Source: Eopsaltria australis
Lineage: Eukaryota; Chordata; Aves; Passeriformes; Petroicidae
Assembly (NCBI GenBank): GCA_034509425.1
Contig: JAVTVJ010000343.1
Coordinates: 1,142,501 to 1,206,500, forward strand
DNA: 64,000 bases
Direction: 5' to 3'
Shown: piece by piece, positions 47,162 to 58,545 of the stretch
How positions within the stretch are numbered: the stretch's first letter is position 1
Layout of the letters: each line of letters begins with the position of its first letter
Program-made: the position numbers and the translations under genes
The notes under the pieces: model-generated
Told to the model about the DNA's origin: nothing
The model's input: the letters and a program-made list of their open reading frames with translations, nothing else
Database searches by the model: none

Positions 47162-50100
47162 AACTCTGGGCAGGAAGAGAGGAAATGCACTCTACTTCAG
47201 CCCAAAATAAACGTTTCCCTGTCCTGTAAAATGATCAATCTATGCCCTTTTCCTCCAGCACAGTAAGGGCAATACAACATGCTGCTTGAGGAAATACTAA
47301 CAAATATAGCCAGTGAGAGAGAAACAGATGGGACTAAGAAATTAAACCAGCAGATTTCTGGAAGGTATTCAAAGACGAGAGTTTATAATACTGAAACAGA
47401 ACTGCTCTTTAATTTTTTTTTTTTTTAAAGCAATGATCATCAAGATTTACCTTCAGCAGGGCTCACACTCTCCCTGCTAAATCCCCCGGAGGAATGCTAA
47501 GAAAGGTCCCTTTTGGTATCATTCTGGCAAAAGTAAATCAAATTTCACAAAAGCCAGTGCCAGGCTGGAGATAGACAGACTGCAAGTTTCTCTGTCTTTG
47601 GTACTCTGGGACAAACACAGCAGTCTGTGTACCATGGGGCATGGCTCCAGGCATGGGATCGTGTTACATCTTTACACACAAAAGCTTCTTTCAGAATCTA
47701 AACTAACAAAACAGGAACAACTTTTATTCCTGTATGGTTTCCTCTGGAGCATGTGTTCACATTTAAAATCCTGACCTATGTGTCATTTGCTTGCATTCAA
47801 AGTTATTTGTATTGCTTTGGTATTACAAAGCAACAGCCAGTCCTAACCTCGCTTACTCACCAATAGCCTATCGACTTTGGCAAAACATTGTTTATCCTCC
47901 TCTAGTGTTGGTTCATAAATTCTTTTTCTCTCACTTTCTTTTTTTCCTCCCTTTTCAATAATTTATGGCCAGACAGTTGAGTTAGCAGTCAGCTTATTTT
48001 TCTCCACAGCAATAGTTCTATGGACATTTTAAATGTGATCCAATAAAGGAAGAAAGCAAAATGAATCCAACAATAATATTTTAGTCACAAGGTCATCAAA
48101 TATCAGAATCCAATGTTTGTCACCCTACATTTAAAAATATCATAGTGTTTGAATGGTCTGGTTTATTTCTTTACAATTTTCATAAATGTTTAAATATATA
48201 TGTAATACATAAGGGAAACATTATATGTATAAAAATCAAATGCTTGGGGCTTTTCTTTTCCTTCCTTGTAATGCAATTTTTTTTTTACCCTTTTCCCCTT
48301 GATGAAAAACATTTTCCCTAAAAGTATATACATGACACATTCTATGGTACTTTTTACAGTTTCTACATATTTGACATTTCAGCCAAACCTGCAAGTAGTA
48401 AGAAATGAGATTGAAGAACGTGAAACTACAACATGAAATTTTTTCTCATACTGTCCACCAGTAAATGGAAAGAGAAAATCAATCTTTTAAAGTAAGAAAC
48501 CAAAGCAGGCCATAATTGAGACACCAAGACAAATAAAAATTGATTATTTAAATAATTTTGACTGCATAAACTAAGGAAAAGCTCCATCACTGAGATATAG
48601 GGAAGTCAGTTCTTGGATGCAGAAGTTCCAAACAGAAAGAAACCATTCTCTGTCACTAAAAAAGGCACAAATAGAATAATTAGGCTTTAGTAACACCTCC
48701 TTATGAGAAAGTCTTTTTCTCTGAATGTGGTGAATCACAACACTGCAGAATAAGGCATGGTGAAGCACACTGAAACTATTTCTAACTTTCACTGTGCTGT
48801 CCTAAAAATATAGTGTAACTATGGCTAAATATATTGTAAATGTACTATATAAAACAGATTTCAGCTTAGTAGATGAATGTAAATATTGTTAAAAGACAGC
48901 CTCTTGCTTCCCTTATAATAAACTTACTGCAAATGACTAGGTTGTGATATTGTTTGCTTCAACAAGAGCTGCAAGTATATGTTATTTGTCAAAATATTCT
49001 GATTTATCAATTTGGTTCAAACAAAAAACACACACAAGAAGATAAAGAGTTAAGATGATGTTTCTTGTTGTAGAATTAATCAGATTCATATTAGCAGTAG
49101 TAAATGTCATGTTGGCACCTTTTCTTTCTCACACATTACAGTTTCAAGTCTTTGCTATGAGGAAATAATGAAGTAAAGATATGCAGTGCCATATACCATG
49201 CATCTTTTTTGTCAGTCTGCATAAGAAATGAATTGTATCTGCTACTAAGGAGGTCATGGGGGCAGCAAGTTAAGAAGAATGCTTAAAGAAAGGACATGTC
49301 AAAGGAAACAAGAACTTATTTTTTCAATACTTTCTAACAAGTATTGCAGTTTTAGGGAAATTAAATGCTCATAATAAATACCCACCTATTTTGAAAGCAT
49401 TTTGTGGTTTTCACTGCTGAAAAGTTAACCCTGCTGACCAAATGACCTTGAAGTCCCCACTGCAAACTCATGAAGATCAGTAAAAATGGTCTAATGTTAC
49501 AAGCCCTAAAATTCAAGCTTCAGGAGTGGTGTGATCAGGAGGGAAAATGTTACTTTATTGTGAAGATAAAAAATTGAGGACTGAAAAAAATCATATCAGA
49601 CAAGATGTTCATCTCATGAGGTTAGCCCATAGTGCACTTTTTAGTATTTTTTTAAACCCATACTTGATAGTTAAGCTTGATAGGTAAAAAATGGGAAAAA
49701 ATTCTTTGCCAGCAAGAAAAAAACTGTTTTTGACAGTTGGATGATGCTTGTGTCTTGTGGTAAATTTTCAGCTTTGCCTACAAACAGAGCCTTTCCTTCC
49801 AGCAAACGCTATGCATAACTTAAGTGTGGAGTTAAGGCAGAAGCAAGCTATTGGTGTGCCAGATATTGCATCAAAATTACAAAATGCATTTTAATTTTGT
49901 GCAATGACTAGGAATTAATGCCAAGTCTACTGTCAGCATGCAGTAGAGCATCTCTCTGATCATGTGAAATGATTGCCTGAGATATAGCAGCCTCCACTGC
50001 CTTCCATCCTGTAGGTGCCACTGCTGCTAAGTGGAGCTTCTGAAGAAAATTAGATGAAGAGGCATGAAGCAGGCGAAGAGACGTGTGACTGTGGATTTTT

Positions 50101-53100
50101 AGAAATGAAAGACCCATAACATTCTCATTTACTTTATGGGTACTTTCTGTCACTCTGACGGTGCCAATGAACTTGTCATATTTTTTCTACTTTGAGGTCA
50201 AAATATATAAAGGAGTCTTAGCAACAAGCAAGAGTCACACCTTACAAGTAATAAATGGGTAGCAGAAAATACAGTTTTTAAATAAAAATTTGAATTTTAA
50301 AGAGATGTATGGATGATCTACCTTAAGTAGATCTTTCCGCTCTCTTCCCATCTAAGTCACACCCCTCCCTATGCCCTGAGAAGCTGATATGGGCACTGTG
50401 TTTACTCACACATTTCTGAACAGAGAGAGAGAGAGAGGGCAGACTAAAGCAGCATCTTTATGGTGTAGCAGCCACTTCCTTTATTTCAGCTCCATAAATC
50501 AGACAGTACAGCTTCCCTTCTATCCATGTTTCTGGGATTGTGATATGGTCAGAAATTTTATTTTATTAAGAGACAATAACATTGCCGTGGTGACAAGATC
50601 ATTCACACAGTATGTAGAATATCAAGATTCACATTTCCTTGGTATTTCAAGCTGACCAAGAAACTAAATGGCACCCCTTATTTTTGCCATCACCATCAGT
50701 TTATATAGACAACCCTACTGGTGCTGTTTAATTTCCTATAAATATTAGAGAACCCAAGAGCATGCCATAGTTGGACTGATTGCCTAGTCTAGTGGTGTGA
50801 AACTGATGAGCAGGTTGATCCCTTAAGGAAGGGTCACTAAATACAGCAGCAACTGCGCACATGAAGGAAGACTCAGACCCTGGTAAAGCAGGATGTGGGA
50901 GCCAAGGTTTTAGTCTCTGATCTTAGTCACCCAGAGAGCAAAGTTGTACTTTGGCATTCTATTTGTTAGATGGGTGCTGTGCCTGTGTTTGTATGGAGTA
51001 CAGGAAAAGCAATTAAATTTTGACTTCAGATGTTGTTTGTTTCAGCCAGATTTATACGAAATACACATTTGTGCACACTCTTTAGATATTTCACATTGAG
51101 GAATGATTTTTGTCAGCCCAGCTGAACTACTCACTAAACAGTACACAATAATGTACCTATGAAATAATTATTTTGCAGGTTTAAATGAACCTCTACGGAC
51201 CAGACAGTTAGTGCAATGGGTCCACAATTTACAGGCAGACAGATGGCAAAAATATGTCACACAATCCTTCGCTCTTCTGTGTCCCCACCATTTTTCCATA
51301 GATCCACACTGCAATCACGAGTCCATCAAAATAAGAATCTGTGGGTTTCTCCAGTTGAAAAGTGTTGTTCAAGAACATCAGAGGAAGCATTTTCCTCAAA
51401 TAGAAAGAATATAAAAATTCACAATTCACATCTGGGGTGTAATGGATGGCCAGGTGGCCAGCTATAGTTAACTGTCAACACTTTGTATTTCCCTTTGCCA
51501 TCGGCAAAGTTTGCACTCAGAAGTGAGAGTATAACGTGAAGAAACTAAAGCATGAAACCACTTAATATCCTAACAAATGGTGTTTGGAAAACCAAATTTT
51601 TTTTCTTTTTTTTTTTTTTTTACTTCAGAAGGTTTCCTTGGTACTTGTGATGTTCACTGGCCTGCCTCTTACCAAACAGTATTAAAGTAACAAGTAATTT
51701 ATGAACCTTTTTGGGATGACTACCTCCCGGTTATAGCACTTTTCCCTCTAATTTTTCTTTTCTTCTATCATGATAAGTTGGGAACTGACCACCTTTGTGA
51801 TAAGGTTGTGCAATTCTAAAAATCCTTTCTCCACATAGACAAATAACTATGTTGACAATGTTATGAACCATACATTATTCTGGAACTGGTTAAGTAAAAT
51901 GTTGCTTAGCAAGCAAGCAGCTTAAACACACTATTACTATTGCTACTTTTTTGGTGAAGACTCTAGTGTTAAACAGTTCCACTTTACCTCTAACATGCTT
52001 CTCCACACTGCTTTTGTTTACACATTCCTGAAAAAAGAGCAAAACACACAGAGGTTGTTTTAAGGCATGACATGTTAAAGCATTTTCGGAGCATTAATTG
52101 TACCTAACAGGAAATTAGATATTTGGAAATACCTTCTCTTTTCATCGGCTCTTGATGCTTGGTTCATTAGCAAGCAACAGTTCGTTCTGCTTTGGGAAGA
52201 GAAACTATGCATAGAACAAGTCTTTTATAAATGGAATTGGTGTAAATCTGCCCTCAGACGCACTGGACATGATTTAGCCCTACGAATACTCTCAACATTT
52301 TAACATGTTTTCATTCTTAGCAAGTACATATTTTGTTACATTTGTATACTATTACTAATATAATCCCCAGTGGGGAAAATAGAAAGAACTATGGAACTGA
52401 CACCGATCATCTACATTTCCACTTTGTGAGAGCTAGAAAATACTCGGTACCTCTGAAAATTAGGTTTTACAGAATCTATCAGCAACTGTGAAAAAATGAG
52501 CCATCAAGATGACTTTGAGGTATGGAAAGGCAACCTGCAAGATGTTTCCAGATATTCCATGATCTGTCTTAGGTCTAATCTTCTAAGTGATAAAACCTGA
52601 AAAAGATCCAGTATCCACAGGGTCAATGGAATGAACATAAAACAGAGGTGTACATTTCATTCACAAGACTCCATTGAAGTTAAATATCACTGCACTAGGA
52701 GACACAGCTGACAGGCTGGAACATAAACAGAAGTTGACTTGATAATTTAGTAGAAATATAAGATATATGAAGGCATTGTTAAATGAAATGGGTCAGCCAC
52801 CAAATTAATATAAATATTTAAACAACAGCCAAGATATGTAGTAAAATCCTCAGCTTATTCCTAGAACAAATCCTGAACCAAATCTTACTCAAAGTTATGA
52901 TATATTCATGTTCTTCCCCTTTCCACTTCTGTTTTCAACAGAAATACCAGGACAATAAGTTTTCTTATGCTATTATGTGGCTTTAACTAGAACCTGGAAT
53001 GACGGAAATTCTGCAAGAAAGCCTGTTATACAGTCTCAGGGAATTCAGATAAAGATCCAAGAATTCAAACCAAATCCAAATGCTGTACCTTTTGAGATGC

Positions 53101-53199
53101 ACTGTGCTTTGAAGGCGAGTGACTTTATTCTGCCAGATGGGACTTTGAAATGCTCTGCAGTGCCCACATGACTCATCAACAAAATTTATTTGGCTAAAG
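47162..53199. other. Noncoding stretch, no supported gene
   Basis: No gene or recognisable transposon. Simple-sequence features are a (GA)n run at 50422-50437 and a T tract at 51597-51621. A perfect 7-bp inverted repeat CTTTGCC/GGCAAAG with a 3-nt loop sits at 51493-51509. An 81-codon minus-strand frame at 49908-50153 is not low-complexity but matches nothing I recognise. Confidence 0.5.
51597..51621 (+). repeat. Poly(T) tract
   Basis: About 25 bases of T with one C. It could be the poly(A) end of a minus-strand retrocopy, but no source sequence is recognisable on the expected side. Confidence 0.85.
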
Positions 53200-53480
53200 A
53201 AGCAGTCAGGGAATATACTGTACTATACTGTATGTGGCCCCTCTAGGACAGCTCCAGCTGGAGCTTTAGGCGAGATTTATGGAAATCTTCGGAGCTTTTG
53301 TACCTTTTCTTGCCAGTAGCAGTGTAGCATCAATGAAACAATTGCCTGCAATCTAATCACATGAAGGCAAAGGTGCTTGTTGGTGGCAGCACCCCCTGAA
53401 ATGAGAACAGCTGTACAGTGGCTCCGCAGGGTTCAGATGAGCCATGGCAGGGTGATAGGTCTGAGTGGACGACTAGCTAC
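53200..53480. promoter_or_regulatory. Possible regulatory block with a 16-bp perfect palindrome
   Basis: Repeat-free, GC-intermediate sequence. It contains the perfect 16-bp palindrome AGCTCCAGCTGGAGCT at 53250-53265, centred on the E-box CAGCTG, and a second short inverted repeat AGATTT/AAATCT just downstream near 53274-53289. TATACTGTACTATACTGTATG near 53216 is a small direct repeat. No coding frame. A palindromic E-box of this length could bind a bHLH dimer, but function is inference. Confidence 0.28.
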
Positions 53481-54072
53481 TCCCTGCAACTAGTGCAGAA
53501 AACTTTAACAGAGACTTGTGTGTTTTTTATTTCAGGGCAAGTTGAGAAACCATTTTTGCCCTATAAGTGAACACAACCATCCTCATAACAATGGACAGTA
53601 CTACTAGGCTGAGTATATTAAACCCCTAGGCTTGGTGTGGCTGGGAAATACAAATAGGTGAAGAAAAGAAGGAAGGTTGTTTGCTGAGATTTAGGAATTT
53701 ATTTAAGTAAATACCTTTCAGAAATTCAGTTGAATATGAAGCAAAATATGAAGTAAATATTTGTAGGGTTAGGAGGCTTGGTTAGCAATGAGAGTCTTGG
53801 TCCCAAGCTTTGATTTGATTCATTTAACTTTTATGGTTTTTTTAGGAAATGGAAGGAGGGTCAAGAGAATAGAGACACTGAAGTAAGAATGATACAAAGA
53901 AGGAATTTTCATCTTTTGATAAAGAACAGAGGTCTAATTTCAAGTCTCACATTCCACATTTTGGCTTAAGTCACTTCATGGATTCTCCTATTGCAAGGAA
54001 AAGGCTGTCAACAGAGAATGACACTTTTATGAAGTTTAAATGTTTGAAGAACTATTCTTCTGGTAGGAAATC
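53481..54072. other. Noncoding stretch, nothing recognised
   Basis: AT-rich DNA between the palindrome block and the LTR. No gene, repeat family or RNA is visible. Confidence 0.5.
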
Positions 54073-54672
54073 TGTTGTGGGTTAACCCTGGTTGGCAGAT
54101 TAGCCCGAAGAAACCACTGGCTTCCTCTCCTACACTAGGATGAGAGACAATTCAAAGAGTAAAAGTCAGAAAACTCATGAGTTGAGATAAAGCTAGTGTA
54201 ACAGGGAAACTGAAAGCTGCATATTGCAAACAAGGCCAATTCACACAAAGGAATTCATGCAAACTTCCCATTGCCAAGCAGTTGTTCAGCCATCTCCAGG
54301 AAGGCTGAGCTCCATCCTATGTAACAATGACTTGAGAAGACCTGTGCCCTCACTCTGAGAGTCCCCTCTTCCTCTTTTTCTCCCCAGTTTTATATGCTGA
54401 GCATGACACCATATGGTGTTGGATATCCTTTGCCAGTTGGGGTCAGCTGTCCTGGCCATGTCCCCTCCCATCTCCTTGCCATCCACAGCCTGTTCCCTGA
54501 CAGGATAGGGTGAGAGACAGAAAAGACCTTGAGTCTGTGCAAATGCTGCTCAACAAGAGCTGAAACATCCTTGTGTTAACAACATTGTTGTGGTCACAAA
54601 TTAAATGATTCACATAGCCTAATACAACCCACTAAGAAGAAAGTCAACTCTATTGCAGACAAAACCAGTACA
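54073..54672 (-). mobile_element. Solo LTR of an avian endogenous retrovirus (ERVL-like)
   Basis: A complete-looking long terminal repeat of about 600 bp. On the minus strand it starts TGTACTGGTTTTGTCTGC at 54672 and ends in GGTTAACCCACAACA at 54073, so it keeps TG...CA termini. Inside, in order on the minus strand, are the block CCAACTGGCAAAGGATATCC, the TATA-like segment CATATAAAACTGGGG, GGAGATGGCTGAACA, and the R/U5-side words TTATCTCAACTCATGAG and TTTTCTGACTTTTACTC. This order matches a LTR family I know from passerine and other bird genomes, where it is usually assigned to ERVL-type elements; the class assignment is from memory. No internal retroviral region or second LTR is in the window, which indicates recombination to a solo LTR. 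The flanking 5-bp sequences do not match by eye, so no target-site duplication is visible. Confidence 0.9.
54382..54396 (-). promoter_or_regulatory. TATA-like box of the solo LTR
   Basis: The minus strand reads CATATAAAACTGGGG, the position and sequence expected for the TATA box of this LTR family. The plausible downstream start would lie about 25-30 bp further along the minus strand, near 54355. Whether it is active is unknown; divergence elsewhere in the LTR suggests the element is not recent. Confidence 0.45.
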
Positions 54673-55037
54673 GACACAACAGCAGATCATGACACAGTAC
54701 CCTAACAGGGAGTTATCAAGCTTTAAGTGTCTCAAGTTGAGCAGCTGAAAAGCAAGACATTTAGTCCCACAAGCATCACTGGAAATAAGGGTTTGTTTTG
54801 GCCTCATTGAATATTATGCCTGCAAAATTATGATTTAGGGATGAAAGTACAATATTAACTTCATATTTTCATTTTACAATTCAGATATTCTTACTAATTT
54901 TTTGTACCTCATAAAACCATGCACTTGACTGAAAATTTTTGCAAAGCAACAACAGCAACTAGCATTTCATTTTAACATTAAAGCAAGAATTAAGACATTC
55001 CACTTGAAAAAAAACAGCAACTAAGTATACATATACC

Positions 55038-55076
<39 letters not shown>

Positions 55077-58000
55077 CACAGTGCATAACAATTACAAGTC
55101 AGGGGAGGTAAGAAGCAGTAACCTGCTTTGCTATACCTATGTAGCCTACTCTAAAATAAATTATGATGTACTGAAACTCATACGCAAGAATGAATGAATT
55201 TTATCACTGTGGCATGAAGGAAGATTTCAATGCTCTTCATTTATTTACTTCCTAATTTTTTAAATTTTTTAACAGTGTCAGTATGTTTTTTACCTCAGAG
55301 AAACATAATTTTTTGAGCTTAATTGCTTTACACCTAAAAATAATCAGAAAACATTTTTTTTTCCTTTGGATTTCATTTCATATCTCCTATGAATCATTTG
55401 CTAATTCTAGTGAAGCTGAAAAGAATTTCTAAAATTCTGTGAGACCTCGTACTAGCATTGAGAAAAGAATACTAATGGAGTACACAGTAAATGAGTGAAG
55501 ATCAATAGTTTACTGGGTATGTAATAATATACATTAGTTTTTGAGAAGACACTAAATAAAGGTCTTTGGGGCCTAGCAGAAATGTACTTTTTTCTCTTTC
55601 AGTCTGATTTAAAGTAATACTGGTTTGTCTGTTGTCTTCTTGTAAACTTTTAATCTGCAGTGCTAGCTTGCCTCCAGCAAATTATGTCTATAGAATGTTT
55701 TCCAAACTGAATAATTCTACAGGGATTCTGAAATGTCTCTTTCCAAATAATACATGAAAAACCTGTTACTTAGGAAAGACTCAGAGACATAAAAGCATTA
55801 CAAAACATTTTAAGTAAAAAGCCCTTTGAAAGAAAAAGGGGAAATTTTAAAAAGTGGTCTAAATAATTACTGCATTAATATAGCTCATGCCTATTACCAG
55901 GGTTGGGGTGGAAGGAAGATGTCTGAATAACACTGTCAATTAACACAAACTATTTAAAAGATTATCCCTAAGGCCATACTTTCAAAACTTCACTAAATAG
56001 TATAATACAGAACAGAGCATTAATTATAACTGGTCAGAAATCTTTTTCATGAAGTAGTTTTTCATCATAAATGTTCAACTTATCAAAATTCGAAGTTATT
56101 ATGGAAACGATCCTGTTAAAAAAACCACAACAAACCAACCTAGACCAGAGAAATTAATACTTGGATCCGTTTCTTAAGGTTCCATAACAGATGTCCCAGT
56201 GAGAGAAACCTGCTTTTTGGATTATAGAGCACTCATTGAGAATACTGAAGACCCAGGATCCAACCACTCTGTTCTTTGTCACGTCTCATGTCAACAGCTT
56301 GGGCCAAAGACTGTGGTGGTCATGCTGAAGTTGACATTATTTTTGTCAAAACTCTTCAGTACTAAGTCATAACTGCAGAAAGATCTTGTGGGGTCTGTAC
56401 TCTGGCCACTGGAGAAGGGCCTGAATCTTTTTGGACAATAGAGAGTGATCATTGGAACTTGTATAAGGTGGAATAACTTCAAGTCACAACTGGGAGACCC
56501 TATGGCCAGTGTGGGGAAGGCCCCAACTTGCAGCTTGGGAAACTCAGATTCTGATTCCTTCTCCAAATCAGGGAGAATAGTATTTGCCTGCAGCTGAGCC
56601 ACCAATACTTCAAAAAATGCAGCACTGACTAAGTTAATTTCCCTGTCTCAGTACTCCAGTGAAAAAATGCTGCATGCTGTTTCTTGCTCTAATCTGCTAA
56701 AAACAACTCTAGTTATTATAATAAAGTTTCTTTTACAATATGAAGCATATTTTAAATAACAATCCTGATAACCACAAATTCTTGGTGTCCATGACACCAC
56801 AATTAAAACTTAGTTTTTCCTCAAGCAGGTCCAATTGATTTTAATCTAAGAAAGAGAAAGCTGGAAAGATAGTTTTGATTTCTCTCTTTTTTCTATTTTA
56901 TTCCAACTCTATTTGTTGGAATTTATTTGTCTACCTCTCTCTAACCCACCATATTTTTTTCTGCTCTGACACCTCTTTTTAACAGGCAAAGATTCTTCTT
57001 GGAGTATTAGACAAAACACAGGTTATTTGCACAGTTATGTAAAAAATGAGTTTAAAATAAAACTCTTTGCACGCCTACAAACAAAAAACTCAGAACAGCA
57101 AATTTCATCTGCAGCTACCTTTTGATTGTTGAAATCTATACTGTAAATCTAAGATATGACAAGCAGAACTAGTATTTTATGGGCAACAGGAATCCTGATA
57201 CCTCATGACTTTTGGATCTTTAACTCTGCATATTAACAACTTTTAAGAAGACATGTTTCTAATGAAATTTTATTAATGTATTTTTTTGTTGGAAAAGAAA
57301 AAAGGTAAAAAAATCAGACTCTGTATGTAATGATTGTGCCATTATATAGAATGATCCAACTTAAGCCCTGGGTATTCAGCACTGCAGCAATGCTACTGAC
57401 CACCTGAAGGAAAGTACTAATTTTAGGGGTTATTTCAAGGGCCAAGCTGCAATCCTGAAGAAAGGCATGTTCCTGATAGTGTTTGCAGGACTGGTGAAGA
57501 AAAGTCTCACTCTTCCTCCCCCTGTCTTCCCAGCTGTGTCCTGAAAGACTCCTAAGAGAATCTGGGGCTGAATGCTGGGGCTGAAGAACTCTGTCTTAAT
57601 GAGGAGAATCTTATTTCACACAATTTTCAAATGTTTTAACTTTAGGTAGTGCTGTGTGACTGCTGCTGTGTTCACAGATGATGAAGGAAATATGTTCCTA
57701 ATTTGTATAATGTTTCTACAATTAGCATTTTAGTGAGATATGTATATACCTATGAGGGTACATCTCACCTTACTGCTGTTGGTTTCTGTTGACATTGGCC
57801 ATTTCAGTTCACTGAATACATGGCAGGGAGAGATTCTTGATTTCTTGTGATTCCCACACTGGATACTAAACAACACAAATGATGGGAAGCAGAGTCACAC
57901 TTTTATATAGAATCTTCCTCAATTCAGCTGTGCTTCATCTGAGTGCTTGCCCATCTAGTGTAGCGTTGGACTGCAAAACCATGGGTGTGCAGGGTTTGCC

Positions 58001-58523
58001 CATAAACAACTCTCTCAGTGTGAAAACCCAACTAAATAAATATGTATCTTTCAAGAACATGAAGTATTGGAATAGTGCAACATAATAAAGGCTTTGCTTT
58101 GCAGTGTTACAAATGCTTAGTGGTGAATTTACAGACAGAACTCTTCCTGGGGCAAGACCATATTTTTAATATTAATTTTCTTGCTTGCTAATATTACTGA
58201 GCTTATGTTCTTAATGTGAGTACTGGATTTCATCATAATAGATGAGGTAAGTCCTTCTCTTATATACTAAAAGAACAACCCTAAAAAAACCACAGGTATG
58301 AATTAATAATTACCATTCTTAAAATCCTAGAAAGATAATTTAATAATAGCTTTGGAAAAAAGCTCCACTAACATTTCAAAAAGTATTGTTTTACTATGTA
58401 ACTGCTTTCTGAGATGGGGCTATTTTAGGGATCAAATCTCTTTTTGGAGCTTGATTATAGAGCTCACTATTTTTAATCTTACTTTTCATGCTTTGACAAC
58501 TAGAAAAGAGCAACACATTTCTT
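54673..58523. other. Noncoding stretch, no supported gene
   Basis: No gene or further transposon recognised. It contains the (AT)n repeat listed separately and several T- or A-rich runs (near 55353 and 57280-57310). The frames at 56291-56605 and 57879-58085 match nothing known. Confidence 0.5.
55044..55073 (+). repeat. (TA)n microsatellite
   Basis: An uninterrupted TA dinucleotide run of about 30 bp within TATACATATACC/GTGTATAT sequence. Confidence 0.95.
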
Positions 58524-58545
58524 CCCCTCCCCTCCCCCCCCACCC
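58524..58545 (-). other. G-quadruplex motif
   Basis: The plus strand has C runs of 4, 4, 8 and 3 separated by single T, T and A bases. The minus strand therefore satisfies the G3+N1-7 rule for a four-run G-quadruplex with one-base loops, a stable type. It lies alone in AT-rich DNA with no promoter nearby. Confidence 0.7.

Noticed and set aside
54286..54486. 66-codon minus-strand frame
   Set aside because: It lies inside the solo LTR, which is noncoding.
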